Positions 43,948 to 54,419 are shown, counted from the stretch's first letter. The stretch is 64,000 nucleotides of DNA from Veillonella sp. R32 (GCF_010093125.1 NZ_NMZQ01000026.1:52499-116498); one strand, 5' to 3'. The notes: generated from the sequence alone by a model not told the origin. A program made the numbers and translations.

Positions 43948-44988
43948 ATGAAACGATTTTGGCCCATTGCGTTACTCATTGTTTTTGTACTCATTGTCTT
44001 TGGCATTGGGGCGCATATTGAACAGAATAAGCAAAAAGAACGGGCAGCGATTCCCGTTAAGGCAGAATTGACAATGTATTCCGATTTGCCTACGAATTTG
44101 ACAACCTTATTGGCCCAACAATATGAAATGCAATATCACGTGCGTTTGCACATGTTACCGCTTACAGAGGAACAAATGGTTACCCGTATGACGTTGCCCG
44201 TATCTGATCAAAAGGGCGATTTAGTCTTAACTACGCGGGATAATTTAGATATTGGTGTAAAATATCATCAATTAAAACCAGTTCTTACCGAAGGGGTTGA
44301 TGAAATTTCAGATCGGTTTAAGAATAACGATGCTCTATGGGTGGGAACTTGGTATGATCCTGTTATTTTTGCACAAAGCGAAGCTTTTTATAACCGCATG
44401 GGGCGCTATGTAACAGCTTGGCAGTCCTTAGTATTGCCTGGTGATTGGGCTGTTATCATGACGGACTTTGTGGCTTCTCGTAGTGCCGCCAATATTCTGT
44501 ATAGTTTTGTAGAAATGGATGGGGAAGAAAAAGGCTTACAATATTTTGTAGAGCTTAAACCTCATGTAGTACAGTATGCTAAGTTTTTGGCTACCCCTGT
44601 TCGATTGGCTGCTTTAGGGGAAACGGATTTGGGTATTGGTAATTATTCAGATGGTTTGCAATATGCCAATCATAAATACCCAGTAAAAATTATTTTCCCT
44701 GCTGATGGGACCCCTTATTATTTAACGGGGGTAGGTATGTTGCAAAGTGTTAGCAATGAAGAAGAAGCCACTCGTTTGGTGAAATGGTTATTATCAAAAC
44801 AAGTAGCGCAATTATTGGAAGATAATGGTTTTTATTATGTGTATACCAATCCAGAATTACCAAAGCCTGTTGATTCATTAGGGCGCGAATTAGTATTGTG
44901 GAATACGGTTGGTGGTTACACTGAAGATGGCAAAAAAGTATTGTTGAATAAATGGATTAGTCAAGTGCGTTTTAGAAAGGATATATAA
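43948..44988 (+). CDS. Periplasmic solute-binding-like protein without transporter partners
   Basis: This is 346 residues. An N-terminal hydrophobic helix (about 3-25, no lipobox) should act as a signal anchor, then a type-2 periplasmic binding fold similar to iron/polyamine-type extracellular solute-binding proteins begins with AELTMYSDLPTNL. No permease or ATPase is adjacent; the gene is between ygiQ and rimO and overlaps rimO by one base. It may be a membrane-tethered sensor or a binding protein whose transporter is elsewhere. An ATG at 43930 is in frame, but GGAGG at 43932-43936 follows it. Confidence 0.75.
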   Translation: MKRFWPIALLIVFVLIVFGIGAHIEQNKQKERAAIPVKAELTMYSDLPTNLTTLLAQQYEMQYHVRLHMLPLTEEQMVTRMTLPVSDQKGDLVLTTRDNLDIGVKYHQLKPVLTEGVDEISDRFKNNDALWVGTWYDPVIFAQSEAFYNRMGRYVTAWQSLVLPGDWAVIMTDFVASRSAANILYSFVEMDGEEKGLQYFVELKPHVVQYAKFLATPVRLAALGETDLGIGNYSDGLQYANHKYPVKIIFPADGTPYYLTGVGMLQSVSNEEEATRLVKWLLSKQVAQLLEDNGFYYVYTNPELPKPVDSLGRELVLWNTVGGYTEDGKKVLLNKWISQVRFRKDI

Positions 44989-46331
44989 TGAGTAAAAAGT
45001 TAGGCTATGTAAGCTTAGGTTGTGCTAAAAACTTAGTAGACACTGAGATTATGTTAGGTACTTTAAAAGATAATGGTTACGAGATTACAGAGGCTTTAGA
45101 TGAGGCTGAAATTATTATTGTGAACACCTGTACGTTTATTGAAAAAGCTAAACAGGAGTCCGTTAATACCATTCTTGAAATGAGTGAGCTTAAACAATTT
45201 GGTGCTTGTCGCGGTTTGATTGTAGCGGGCTGTTTAAGCCAACAGTACCAAGAAGAATTATTTGCTGAAATTCCTGAAATTGATGCATTAATTGGTACTG
45301 GTTCTTGGAATCGCATTATGGAAGCGATTGAGGCTATTGACGAAGGCAAACGTATTTGTATTATGGATTCCATTACGAATATTTACAATGAACGGATGCC
45401 ACGTATGCAAACTACGCCAACGTATAGCGCCTATGTAAAGATTGCGGAAGGTTGCGACAATGGGTGCACATTCTGTATTATCCCTAAAGTGCGCGGTGCT
45501 TATCGTAGTCGCAGTATTGAGTCCATTGTAGAAGAAGTGGAGCGCTTAGCCGCTATGGGGGTTAAAGAAATTAATCTTATTGCCCAAGATACGACGAGTT
45601 ATGGTGCTGATTTAAACAATGGGAAGCCTATGCTTGTTGAATTGTTAGAAGCTCTTGTAAAAGTAGCTGGAATTCAATGGTATCGCTTATTGTATTTATA
45701 TCCTAAATACTTCACTGATGAGTTGTTAGATCTTATCGTTCGTGAACCTAAAATTTGTAATTACATTGATTTGCCATTACAACATATTAATGATGATATA
45801 TTGCGTCGTATGAATCGTAAGGATCGTAAAGCAGACATTGTAAAATTATTGACTAATGTTCGCAGTAAGGCGAGTCATGTAACGTTACGGACTTCTTTAA
45901 TTGTAGGTTTCCCTGGTGAAACAGATGAACAATTTGAAGAACTTTGTGAATTTGTTAAAGACGTAGCTTTTGATAATATGGGCGTATTTACTTATTCGCA
46001 AGAAGAGGGGACCCCTGCTGGTGCTATGACAGATCAAGTGCCTGAAGAGGTAAAAGAAGAACGCTATCATACCTTAATGGCCATTCAGGCGGCTATTTCA
46101 GAAGATAATAATCGCAATTTAGAAGGAACCGCTCACGAAGCTATTATTGAAGAAATTACTGAAGATGAGCAGGGTCGTTTATTAGCTAAGGGCCGTTTAG
46201 AATGTCAAGCTCCTGATGTAGATGGGAATATGTATATTGAAGATTGTGAAGGACTCGCTGTTGGTGATATTGTACCGGTTACGGTGGTACAAGGGTTTGC
46301 TTATGATGTGGTAGCAGAAGTTCGCAAATAA
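44988..46331 (+). CDS. rimO: Ribosomal protein S12 methylthiotransferase RimO
   Basis: This radical SAM methylthiotransferase modifies an Asp of ribosomal protein S12. The 447 residues carry the UPF0004 cluster cysteines C12, C48 and C82, the radical SAM triad C156-x3-C160-x2-C163 and a C-terminal TRAM domain. The start sequence GYVSLGCAKNLVDTE is diagnostic for RimO over MiaB. Its ATG overlaps the stop of the preceding gene by 1 nt. Confidence 0.95.
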   Translation: MSKKLGYVSLGCAKNLVDTEIMLGTLKDNGYEITEALDEAEIIIVNTCTFIEKAKQESVNTILEMSELKQFGACRGLIVAGCLSQQYQEELFAEIPEIDALIGTGSWNRIMEAIEAIDEGKRICIMDSITNIYNERMPRMQTTPTYSAYVKIAEGCDNGCTFCIIPKVRGAYRSRSIESIVEEVERLAAMGVKEINLIAQDTTSYGADLNNGKPMLVELLEALVKVAGIQWYRLLYLYPKYFTDELLDLIVREPKICNYIDLPLQHINDDILRRMNRKDRKADIVKLLTNVRSKASHVTLRTSLIVGFPGETDEQFEELCEFVKDVAFDNMGVFTYSQEEGTPAGAMTDQVPEEVKEERYHTLMAIQAAISEDNNRNLEGTAHEAIIEEITEDEQGRLLAKGRLECQAPDVDGNMYIEDCEGLAVGDIVPVTVVQGFAYDVVAEVRK

Positions 46332-46347
46332 AGAATCGAGGCTAAGT

Positions 46348-47592
46348 ATGATTGTAGAGTTGATTTCCACAGGTTCTGAACTATTATTAGGCGATACAAT
46401 TAATACAAATGTAGCGTGGTTAGCAAGAGAGCTTAATAAATTAGGGTATACCGTAGCGTTTCAAACGACCATAGGGGATAATCCAGCTCGTATGGAAGCC
46501 TGCTTTAAGGCGGCTGCTGAGCGGGCTGATTTGGTTATCTGTACAGGTGGCCTAGGACCTACGCAAGGGGATATTACGCGCCCTGTGTTAGCGAAAGCTC
46601 TAGGGCTTGAATTAGAACTTAACCTAGAGGCAGAACGACTAGTAAAAAACTTCTTTGAACAGAAGGGCTGGGATATGCCTGAACCTAGTCGTCGTGAAAT
46701 GTTATTGCCTCTCCATAGTGTAGCCTTAGCGAATAGTAGGGGTGTAGCCCCTGGCGTGGCTGTACAGTCAGGACAGACGACCTTTATTTTGTTGCCTGGT
46801 CCACCCGCTGAAATGAAAGCGGTTTTTGATGAGTCAGTACGCCCCTATTTAGATACTCACTTTGGTGGTCAAGGCGTAGTATTATCTCACCGATATGCTG
46901 TATATGGCATGCGTGAGCTTGCCTTGGAAGCGGCGCTGATGGATTTAGTAAAAGCACAGCATAATCCAACCATTGCATTCTTAATTAAAAATGGTTATAT
47001 AGAATTGCGCATTACAGCGAGTGCTGCTACTACGGCTGAAGCGGAAAACCTATTAGCACCTTGGGATGGAATCCTTAAAGAACGCTTAGGGGATGCTTTA
47101 GGACGTCGCTTAGAAAAGTCAATGTTAGAACTTGTAACAGAAGCTCTCTTACAAGCGGGTGCTACCGTAGCCACAGCAGAATCTTGTACGGGCGGCTTGG
47201 TAGGCAAGCGGTTAACCGAACTACCTGGTAGTAGTGCTTATGTACAAGGTGGTGTTATATCCTATTCCAATGAGGTAAAACATCATGTACTGGGCGTGCC
47301 ACAAGCAGAACTCGATGAATTTGGCGCCGTTAGCGAAGAAGTAGCTAAATCTATGGCTAAGGGTACTCGTAAATTGTTAGGTACCACTTATGGTGTATCG
47401 ACTACGGGCATTGCAGGGCCTGGTGGAGCGACGCCTACAAAACCAGTAGGTTTAGTGTATATTGGTATTGCTGGGCCAAAAGGAACTGTGGCTTATAAGA
47501 ATGAATTTATCGGTGACCGTGATAGCATTCGTGAAAGTACGGCAGAACGGGCCTTATATTTCTTATATCAAGCGATAACAGGCAAAGCTTAG
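46348..47592 (+). CDS. cinA: CinA (competence/damage-inducible protein, NMN deamidase-type)
   Basis: This 414-residue two-domain protein has an N-terminal MoaB/MogA-like domain (STGSELLLGDTINTN, CTGGLGPTQGDITR) and a C-terminal CinA amidohydrolase domain. The latter has TAESCTGGLVGKRLTELPGSS, STTGIAGPGGATPTKPVG and likely recycles NMN to NaMN. Position directly before recA matches many Firmicutes. pgsA, often between rimO and cinA, is absent; the gap is only 16 nt. Confidence 0.93.
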   Translation: MIVELISTGSELLLGDTINTNVAWLARELNKLGYTVAFQTTIGDNPARMEACFKAAAERADLVICTGGLGPTQGDITRPVLAKALGLELELNLEAERLVKNFFEQKGWDMPEPSRREMLLPLHSVALANSRGVAPGVAVQSGQTTFILLPGPPAEMKAVFDESVRPYLDTHFGGQGVVLSHRYAVYGMRELALEAALMDLVKAQHNPTIAFLIKNGYIELRITASAATTAEAENLLAPWDGILKERLGDALGRRLEKSMLELVTEALLQAGATVATAESCTGGLVGKRLTELPGSSAYVQGGVISYSNEVKHHVLGVPQAELDEFGAVSEEVAKSMAKGTRKLLGTTYGVSTTGIAGPGGATPTKPVGLVYIGIAGPKGTVAYKNEFIGDRDSIRESTAERALYFLYQAITGKA

Positions 47593-47737
47593 ACCTAAAG
47601 TGCTTCATAGAAACAGCTTTTTAGGGTTTTAAAGTTTTAAATAGATTATTTAAATGAACTTTTAAATAAATCTGTTAATATAGATATAAATATATTTATA
47701 TAAGTGAAAGACCGCATAGGTCAAGAAAGGATGAATT

Positions 47738-48769
47738 ATGGACGGTAGAGAACAAGCCTTAGATAATGCGTTGAAAAAAATAGAAAAAGATTATGGTAAA
47801 GGGGCCATTATGCGCCTTGGCGATATTACGGACCGCATGAATGTAGAAGTTATTTCTACAGGTTGCTTAGCTATCGATTTAGCTGTTGGCGTAGGTGGTT
47901 TCCCTCGTGGTCGTGTTATCGAAATTTATGGCCCTGAGTCATCTGGTAAGACAACCGTTGCGTTACATGCCATTGCGGAAGCACAAAAAGGTGGCGGTAT
48001 TGCTGCTTTTATTGATGCGGAACATGCGCTTGATCCTGTATATGCTCGCCATTTAGGGGTAGATATTAATAATTTATTAGTTTCTCAGCCAGATAATGGG
48101 GAACAAGCTCTTGAAATTACAGAATCCTTGGTACGAAGTGGTGCTGTGGATATTATCGTTGTTGACTCCGTGGCAGCGTTAGTGCCAAAGGCTGAAATTG
48201 AAGGTGAAATGGGCGATGCCCACGTAGGCTTGCAAGCTCGTTTGATGAGTAAGGCCCTTCGTAAGTTAACAGGGATTATTAGTAAATCTCGCACCGTTGT
48301 AGTATTTATCAACCAGTTGCGTGAAAAAGTAGGCATCATGTTTGGTAACCCTGAAACGACTACTGGTGGTCGTGCCTTGAAATTCTACTCTACCATTCGC
48401 CTTGATGTGCGTAAAGGAGAAGTTATTAAGCAAAATAATGAAAATGTAGGTAGTCGTACTAAAGTTAAAGTTGTTAAAAATAAGGTAGCACCTCCTTTTA
48501 AAACAGCTGAATTTGATTTAATGTATGGTACAGGCGTATCTTATGAAGGTACTTTGATTGATATTGGTACAAACATGGAAATCATTAAAAAATCGGGTGC
48601 TTGGTACTCTTACAATGATGAACGAATGGGGCAAGGTAAGGAAGCGGCTAAAGATTACTTACGTAATCATCCTGAAATTGCGCAAGAAATCGACAAGATT
48701 GTGCGTGATACATTAATGGCAGAACCAGAATCCTTTGATGTAGTAGGGGAAGAACAACCAGAGGAATAA
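47738..48769 (+). CDS. recA: Recombinase RecA
   Basis: This is the strand-exchange ATPase and SOS co-protease. The 343 residues have Walker A GPESSGKT at 65-72. The DNA-binding loops are intact ([28 protein letters not shown]), and the acidic C-terminus ends EEQPEE. GAAAGGA lies before the ATG. The 145 nt upstream is extremely AT-rich, and I see no GAAC-N4-GTTC SOS box there. Confidence 0.98.
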   Translation: MDGREQALDNALKKIEKDYGKGAIMRLGDITDRMNVEVISTGCLAIDLAVGVGGFPRGRVIEIYGPESSGKTTVALHAIAEAQKGGGIAAFIDAEHALDPVYARHLGVDINNLLVSQPDNGEQALEITESLVRSGAVDIIVVDSVAALVPKAEIEGEMGDAHVGLQARLMSKALRKLTGIISKSRTVVVFINQLREKVGIMFGNPETTTGGRALKFYSTIRLDVRKGEVIKQNNENVGSRTKVKVVKNKVAPPFKTAEFDLMYGTGVSYEGTLIDIGTNMEIIKKSGAWYSYNDERMGQGKEAAKDYLRNHPEIAQEIDKIVRDTLMAEPESFDVVGEEQPEE

Positions 48770-48834
48770 ACCCTACAATATACATTTTGTAATTAGCAGT
48801 AAACCTATAGTTATGGCGGAAAGGTAGCGCATAC

Positions 48835-49341
48835 ATGGCATTTAAAAAGAGTATTACAGAATACACTGAAATGACAGTGATGGACCAAGCTATGCGCTTC
48901 TTGGCGCCTCGTTTTTTGAGCCGATTAGAGTTAACCCAAAAATTGCAACGCAAAGGAGCCCCGCGGGATTTAATCGATACTGTCTTAGGACGATTAGAAG
49001 AGCTAGATTATATTAATGATGAACGGCTAGCTCATGATGTATTACAATTTTATATGGCAGAAGCTAAATATAGCGTGCAATACATTCGTAATAAGATGTT
49101 TCAAAGAGGCCTAGCCGTGGGAAGTGAATTGAGTCAATATAACGAATATGAACCAGCTTTAAAGCTTATAATACGGCATTTTTTAGGGGCATCGGCTTTG
49201 GGTGAAATAACTTGGTATGAAGAGGCTTGGCCTACAGAAGAACGGCTAAATCAGAAAAAAGTAATAAATTTTCTGAAAAATCGAGGATTTAGTTTAAGTA
49301 CTATCCGAAATATTTGTGAACAAGTAGCTCACTATGAATAG
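48835..49341 (+). CDS. recX: Regulatory protein RecX
   Basis: RecX caps and inhibits RecA filaments. The 168 residues show the three-repeat helical pattern, with AMRFLAPRFLSRLELTQKLQRKG and YINDERLAHDVLQFYM as the recognisable first and second repeat. The last repeat is spread by an unconserved insertion (about 90-140). It lies directly after recA, which supports the call. AAAGG is the ribosome site. Confidence 0.88.
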   Translation: MAFKKSITEYTEMTVMDQAMRFLAPRFLSRLELTQKLQRKGAPRDLIDTVLGRLEELDYINDERLAHDVLQFYMAEAKYSVQYIRNKMFQRGLAVGSELSQYNEYEPALKLIIRHFLGASALGEITWYEEAWPTEERLNQKKVINFLKNRGFSLSTIRNICEQVAHYE

Positions 49342-49358
49342 TCTATATAGAGTTTTTC

Positions 49359-49387
49359 TTGACAGTCTTTTCTTGACCGACTACAAT
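49359..49387 (+). promoter_or_regulatory. Promoter of rny
   Basis: TTGACA (49359-49364) and TACAAT (49382-49387) are 17 nt apart. The start site would be about 49394, giving a leader of about 100 nt before the RNase Y ribosome site. Confidence 0.75.
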
Positions 49388-49449
49388 TATAGTAGTCTCA
49401 CAGTAGTGGGCAATTTTCAAATGTATATGAAATAGACGGCAATCTGGGA

Positions 49450-49467
49450 GAAGCCTAGGTGGGCTTC
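49450..49467 (+). promoter_or_regulatory. Hairpin covering the nominal rny GTG start
   Basis: GAAGCC (49450-49455) pairs with GGCTTC (49462-49467) around a 6 nt loop, TAGGTG. The loop and the right arm contain the GTG at 49459-49461. The stem therefore competes with use of that codon, which argues for a downstream start. Confidence 0.55.
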
Positions 49468-51030
49468 TTACTTTTATATGAGGAGGTGAATCTTATTTTA
49501 GAGTATAGCATTATTGCAGTTGTAATGGTGCTCATCGGTCTTGGTGTGGGTTACATGATGCGTAAAAACATTGCTGAAGGTAAACTGAATCAAGCTGAGA
49601 TAGAAGCAGCACGCATTGTTGCCGATGCAGAACGTGTTGCTGAGTCAAAGAAAAAAGAAGCCTTAGTAGAAGCTAAGGAAGAAATTCATAAACTTCGTGG
49701 TGAAGCAGAAAAAGAAAACCGAGATCGACGCAACGAATTACAACGTTTAGAACGACGTATTCTTCAAAAAGAAGAACATCTTGATGGTAAATTAGAATCA
49801 TTAGAAAAGAAAGAAGATGCGTTGCATCGTAAAGAACAAGAAGCAAAAGCTTTAAAAGAACGTACAGAAGCATTGTACGATCAACAGATGGCAGAATTAG
49901 AACGTATTTCTGGCATGACATTTGAGGAAGCAAAAGGAATTTTACTTTCGAATGTAGAACAAGAGATTCGTCATGAAACGGCGGTTCTTGTAAAAGATTT
50001 AGAACAACAGGCGAAGGAAGACGCGGAAAAGAATGCCCGCGAAATCATTGCAGCCGCTATTCAGCGTTGTGCTGCTGACCATGTTGCAGAGTCTACGGTA
50101 TCCGTAGTAGCTCTTCCAAATGATGAAATGAAAGGGCGAATTATCGGTCGTGAAGGCCGTAATATTCGTGCCCTAGAAACCTTAACAGGTATAGATCTTA
50201 TCATTGATGATACCCCTGAAGCAGTTATCCTCTCTGGATTTGATCCAATTCGTCGTGAGGTAGCGCGTATTGCGCTTGAAAAATTAATTGTGGATGGTCG
50301 TATTCACCCAGCCCGCATTGAAGAAATGGTTGGTAAAGCTCGTAAAGAGGTTGACCAAGTTATTAAAGATGCTGGTGAACAAGCTACCTTTGAAGCCGAT
50401 GTACATGGCTTACATCCTGAAATCATACGTATTTTAGGTCGTTTGAAATACCGCACAAGCTATGGTCAAAACGTGTTGAAACACTCCATTGAAGTAGCTC
50501 ATTTAGCGGGTATGATGGCAGCGGAATTAGGTTGTGATGTAACCTTAGCTAAACGCGGTGGTTTACTTCATGACTTAGGGAAAGCCCTTGACCATGAAAT
50601 GGAAGGCTCCCACGTACAAATTGGTGTGGATGTAGCTAAGAAATACCATGAAAGCGTATTGGTACAGAACTGTATTGGCGCGCATCATGGTGATGAAGAA
50701 TTTAAATCTGTTGAAGCTGTCTTGGTGGCAGCCGCTGATGCTATTTCAGCAGCTCGCCCAGGGGCACGTCGTGAAACGCTTGAAAATTACTTAAAACGTT
50801 TGACTAAATTAGAGGAAATTGCCGAGTCCTTTGATGGTGTTGAAAAATGTTTTGCTATTCAAGCAGGTCGCGAAATCCGCGTAATGGTTAAACCTGATAA
50901 AGTGGATGAAGCAGAAGCTACCTTATTAGTACGCGATATGGTTAAACGCATTGAGTCTGAATTGGAATATCCAGGTCAGATTAAAGTAGTAATCATTCGT
51001 GAAACTAGAGTCGTAGATTATGCTAAATAG
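49459..51030 (+). CDS. rny: Ribonuclease Y
   Basis: This is the membrane-anchored endoribonuclease that starts mRNA decay in many Firmicutes. An N-terminal membrane helix precedes a long charged coiled coil (about 40-190), a KH domain ([17 protein letters not shown]), and the HD domain ([25 protein letters not shown]). The 523 residues are counted from the GTG at 49459. However, AGGAGGTG at 49481-49488 is spaced 8 nt from an ATT at 49495, which would give a 511-residue protein starting (M)[14 protein letters not shown] at 49486 overlaps that site. I list the conventional outer start but consider ATT likely. Confidence 0.95.
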   Translation: MGFLLLYEEVNLILEYSIIAVVMVLIGLGVGYMMRKNIAEGKLNQAEIEAARIVADAERVAESKKKEALVEAKEEIHKLRGEAEKENRDRRNELQRLERRILQKEEHLDGKLESLEKKEDALHRKEQEAKALKERTEALYDQQMAELERISGMTFEEAKGILLSNVEQEIRHETAVLVKDLEQQAKEDAEKNAREIIAAAIQRCAADHVAESTVSVVALPNDEMKGRIIGREGRNIRALETLTGIDLIIDDTPEAVILSGFDPIRREVARIALEKLIVDGRIHPARIEEMVGKARKEVDQVIKDAGEQATFEADVHGLHPEIIRILGRLKYRTSYGQNVLKHSIEVAHLAGMMAAELGCDVTLAKRGGLLHDLGKALDHEMEGSHVQIGVDVAKKYHESVLVQNCIGAHHGDEEFKSVEAVLVAAADAISAARPGARRETLENYLKRLTKLEEIAESFDGVEKCFAIQAGREIRVMVKPDKVDEAEATLLVRDMVKRIESELEYPGQIKVVIIRETRVVDYAK

Positions 51031-51133
51031 TAGTTGCCGTTTCTATACAAGTAGCTATTAGGCATGATACAGATTAGACGTAGCCTATATATCTTATGTG
51101 ATATATAGATGAACTAAATACAGCTAGTCACTT

Positions 51134-51200
51134 AAAGACTACAATTGGAAACCCTTTGTGTAACGTCATAAGGAGATGGACAATTGTAGTCTTTTTTTAT
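51134..51200 (+). terminator. Terminator after rny
   Basis: AAAGACTACAATTG (51134-51147) pairs with CAATTGTAGTCTTT (51181-51194), with an interior CCTTTGTG/CATAAGG helix, then T7. A second small palindrome (CTATATATC/GATATATAG, 51085-51108) precedes it. Confidence 0.88.
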
Positions 51201-51408
51201 ATCTTGCAATTTACTAGTAAAAAGAAGTACAATAGATTTCCGTGTGAATAATAATTGCAGATAATCAAAAATAGTGCCGATTTCCCTATTATTGCAAAAT
51301 TAGCATAAAAAATTTGCAGATTAAAAATAGAGATATTGAAAAAAATCTTCTTGACATAGCAGGAGAAATAATATCCTTTGTAGAAATATATAAGCAGAGA
51401 AGTTTATT
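51201..51408 (+). promoter_or_regulatory. AT-rich upstream region of dnaG
   Basis: TTGACA at 51351-51356 could be a -35, but the best -10 (TATCCT at 51372) is only 15 nt away, so this is a weak call. TTGCAGAT...AAAAATAG words occur twice (about 51255 and 51314). No open frame with a ribosome site is seen. Confidence 0.4.
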
Positions 51409-53193
51409 ATGGGATGTGAAGAGATGAGTAGACACTTTGATGCAGAATTAATTGAACAAATAAAAGACGCAAATGATATTGTGTCAGTGATTTCTGAGCA
51501 TATGACGCTGAAGAAGATGGGTAGGAATTATTGGGGCTGTTGTCCCTTTCATAATGAAAAGACCCCTTCTTTTAGTGTAAACCCAGAAAAGGGCTTTTTT
51601 TATTGCTTCGGATGTCGTGAAACTGGTAATGCAATCAGTTTTCTTATGAAGTATAATGGTGTGTCGTTTCCAGAAGCACTCGAACAGTTAGCCAATCGGG
51701 CTGGTATAGTATTGCCAGAAAGAAACTTATCTAAGGCTGAATTAGTGCGAAAAGAACACCGAGACAAATTGTATAAAGTAAATGAGTTAGCAGCGACTTT
51801 TTTCCACAACTGTTTGACGAAAACAGAAATGGGGAAACCAGGGCTGGCTTACTTACAAGGCCGTGGTTTATCGGCAGAAACTATAGAGCACTTTCAGCTT
51901 GGCTTTGCTCCTAATAATTGGGATAAGCTGTATCGCTCGTTTCACGAACGGGGCATTGATGACCAACTGTTGATTGAAAGTGGTTTATGTCGTAGGAATG
52001 AAGCTGGCAAATTATATGATTATTTCAGGAATCGCGTCATGTTTCCTATTTGTGATGGGAAAGGTAGAGTTGTTGCCTTTGGTGGGCGCGTGCTAGATGA
52101 TAGCAAACCAAAATATTTAAACTCACCAGAATATGAATTATTTAATAAGGGTCATATGCTCTTTGCTTTTGACAAAGCGTACCGAACTATTCGGGAGAAA
52201 AAACAGGTCATTTTAGTAGAAGGGTATATGGATGTTATAGGTGCTCATAATCAAGGTATTACTAATGTGGTAGCGTCGTTAGGAACGGCGTATACAAAAG
52301 ATCAGGGACGATTATTAATTCGTCAAGCTGAGGAAGTTGTATTAGCCTATGATATGGACAATGCCGGGCAGATTGCAGCGCGTCGAGCTATTGAGCTATT
52401 ACAAGATACAGAATTTAAAGTGCGTGTGGTGGCTATGCCCGATGGCAAGGATCCAGATGATTATGTGCGTAACCATGGGTCAGAAGCTTTTTTAGAGTTG
52501 GTGGCGAATGCGGTGACTCCTTTTGAATTTTACTTAAATAGTGCCTTGATTAGCCATGATAGTAATACGGTGAATGGTAAAGAGGCTATATTAGAAGAAG
52601 TATTTCCGTTAATTAGTGCTACCAGTAATCAGATAGAACGGGAGAACTATCTAAAAGCGCTGGCACTGCCTTTATGGATGGATAATAGTACAATTTATCG
52701 CATGTTTAGGCAATATTTAGGCAAAGGCGATATTACGCTGCCCAAAGTGACAGCGGGTACAACCGCCTCTGTCGGCACAATTGGTGAGGAAGATAAGCTG
52801 GTAGCCATTGCGCTAACGGATCCGTTAGCATGGCAACGAGTGCAGGCTTACTTGCCGTTGGAGGATATAACCAATCCTTTGTATCAAGCTTTATTTAAAA
52901 AAGCAGGGGACATTCTCAGTAAGACCGGGTCGCTACAAGCAACAGCGTTGGAGGAAAGCCTTACTGAGGAAGAAAGAAGTGCTTACGGACGCCTGATGGT
53001 TATGGGTGAAACGGAATTTAATGAAGCACAATTGGATGGCTATATACGCGCAGTGCGCTTGAAGTCATTACGAGAACAATATAAAACGCATAGTGTGTTA
53101 GCAGATCAGTTAAATCGGGCTGGGGATACTCGGTTTGTTGAAGAATTGAAGATGTGTCAGGATTTGCAGACATTAATCAAGGAATGGACTTGA
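51409..53193 (+). CDS. dnaG: DNA primase
   Basis: DnaG makes RNA primers for lagging-strand synthesis. The 594 residues have an N-terminal CHC2 zinc domain (C45-x2-H48-x17-C66-x2-C69), and a TOPRIM core with VEGYMDVIGAHNQG, AYDMDNAGQ and the DGKDPDDY metal-binding segment. The C-terminal DnaB-binding domain (about 450-594) is divergent. The alternative ATG at 51424 (MSRHFDAE) matches the usual family start better; ribosome sites are weak for both. It is followed 27 nt later by rpoD, the core of the macromolecular synthesis operon, but without rpsU. Confidence 0.95.
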   Translation: MGCEEMSRHFDAELIEQIKDANDIVSVISEHMTLKKMGRNYWGCCPFHNEKTPSFSVNPEKGFFYCFGCRETGNAISFLMKYNGVSFPEALEQLANRAGIVLPERNLSKAELVRKEHRDKLYKVNELAATFFHNCLTKTEMGKPGLAYLQGRGLSAETIEHFQLGFAPNNWDKLYRSFHERGIDDQLLIESGLCRRNEAGKLYDYFRNRVMFPICDGKGRVVAFGGRVLDDSKPKYLNSPEYELFNKGHMLFAFDKAYRTIREKKQVILVEGYMDVIGAHNQGITNVVASLGTAYTKDQGRLLIRQAEEVVLAYDMDNAGQIAARRAIELLQDTEFKVRVVAMPDGKDPDDYVRNHGSEAFLELVANAVTPFEFYLNSALISHDSNTVNGKEAILEEVFPLISATSNQIERENYLKALALPLWMDNSTIYRMFRQYLGKGDITLPKVTAGTTASVGTIGEEDKLVAIALTDPLAWQRVQAYLPLEDITNPLYQALFKKAGDILSKTGSLQATALEESLTEEERSAYGRLMVMGETEFNEAQLDGYIRAVRLKSLREQYKTHSVLADQLNRAGDTRFVEELKMCQDLQTLIKEWT

Positions 53194-53220
53194 TCAACTA
53201 TGAAGGAAAGGAAGAGCATT

Positions 53221-54384
53221 GTGGCTAAGAAGCAAACTAAATCGCGGTTAGAAGAAATTATAGAACAATTACTAGCAAAAGGACGTAAAGCAGGGGCATT
53301 GACCAGTAAAGAAATTACGGATGCTCTTCACGAAGAAGTGGAACTTACGGCAGAACAGCTAGATGATATGTATGAAGTCTTACAAAAGAGTAATATTGAT
53401 GTTATCACGGATGATGTAGAAGTGGCCGATGATGACGATGATATTATTGAAGATGAAGAAGAAAATGATGAAGTGCGGGAAGCAAAAGAGGTTAGTTTAG
53501 ACCTTAGCATTCCAGAAGGGGTTAATATTGATGACCCTGTACGCATGTATTTGAAAGAAATCGGTCGCGTACCTTTGTTGTCAGCTGATGAAGAAATTTT
53601 ATTGGCGCAACAGATTGAAGCTGGCGCTAAAGAGGATGCTTCTTATAAGGATATGCGTGCTGGTGAAAAAGCAAAACAGAAACTGATTGACGCTAACTTA
53701 CGTTTGGTAGTTAGTATTGCAAAACGCTATGTAGGGCGTGGTATGTTATTCTTGGATTTGATTCAGGAAGGTAACTTAGGCCTTATTAAAGCTGTTGATA
53801 AATTTGACTATACTAAAGGTTATAAATTCTCGACCTATGCTACGTGGTGGATTCGGCAAGCTATTACTCGTGCGATTGCGGACCAAGCAAGAACGATTCG
53901 TATTCCTGTTCATATGGTTGAAACGATTAATAAATTGATTCGTATTTCTCGTCAATTATTGCAAGATAAAGGGCGTGAACCATTACCAGAAGAAATTGCT
54001 GAAGGTATGGGCATTAGTGTAGAACGTGTTCGTGAAATTCAAAAAATCGCACAAGAACCAGTGTCTTTAGAAACACCAATTGGGGAAGAAGAAGACTCTC
54101 ATTTAGGCGATTTCATTGAAGATCAGGACGCCATTGCACCAGATGATGCAGCGAGCTATATTTTGTTGAAAGAACAAATTGAAGATGTATTCTCTTGTTT
54201 AACCGAAAGAGAACAGCAAGTATTAGTATTGCGCTTTGGTTTAAAAGATGGCAAGCCTCGTACTTTGGAAGAAGTAGGTCAGCATTTTAACGTTACTCGT
54301 GAACGTATTCGCCAAATTGAAGGTAAAGCGCTAACTAAGTTACGTAATCGTGGAAAACGTGATAAAATTAAAGACTTCTTATAA
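53221..54384 (+). CDS. rpoD: RNA polymerase sigma factor RpoD (sigma-A)
   Basis: This is the housekeeping sigma factor. The 387 residues include a region 1.1-like N-terminus, an acidic stretch (about 58-82), region 1.2 ([18 protein letters not shown]), region 2 ([24 protein letters not shown], with [10 protein letters not shown] for -10 recognition), region 3, and region 4.2 ([14 protein letters not shown]) for -35 contact. The frame starts at ATG 53200, but the AAGGAAGAG site (53207-53215) is spaced for the GTG at 53221. Near-consensus TTGACA/TATAAT promoters throughout the window fit its conserved regions. Confidence 0.96.
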   Translation: MAKKQTKSRLEEIIEQLLAKGRKAGALTSKEITDALHEEVELTAEQLDDMYEVLQKSNIDVITDDVEVADDDDDIIEDEEENDEVREAKEVSLDLSIPEGVNIDDPVRMYLKEIGRVPLLSADEEILLAQQIEAGAKEDASYKDMRAGEKAKQKLIDANLRLVVSIAKRYVGRGMLFLDLIQEGNLGLIKAVDKFDYTKGYKFSTYATWWIRQAITRAIADQARTIRIPVHMVETINKLIRISRQLLQDKGREPLPEEIAEGMGISVERVREIQKIAQEPVSLETPIGEEEDSHLGDFIEDQDAIAPDDAASYILLKEQIEDVFSCLTEREQQVLVLRFGLKDGKPRTLEEVGQHFNVTRERIRQIEGKALTKLRNRGKRDKIKDFL

Positions 54385-54389
54385 TTTCA

Positions 54390-54419
54390 TTGACGACAAG
54401 AAGTTATTTTGTGTATAAT
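54390..54419 (+). promoter_or_regulatory. Promoter of the tRNA gene
   Basis: TTGACG (54390-54395) and TATAAT (54414-54419) are 18 nt apart. Transcription would begin about 25 nt before the tRNA. Confidence 0.8.

Noticed and set aside
47593..47737. LexA site before recA
   Set aside because: No GAAC-N4-GTTC or other clear palindrome; only AT-rich sequence is seen.
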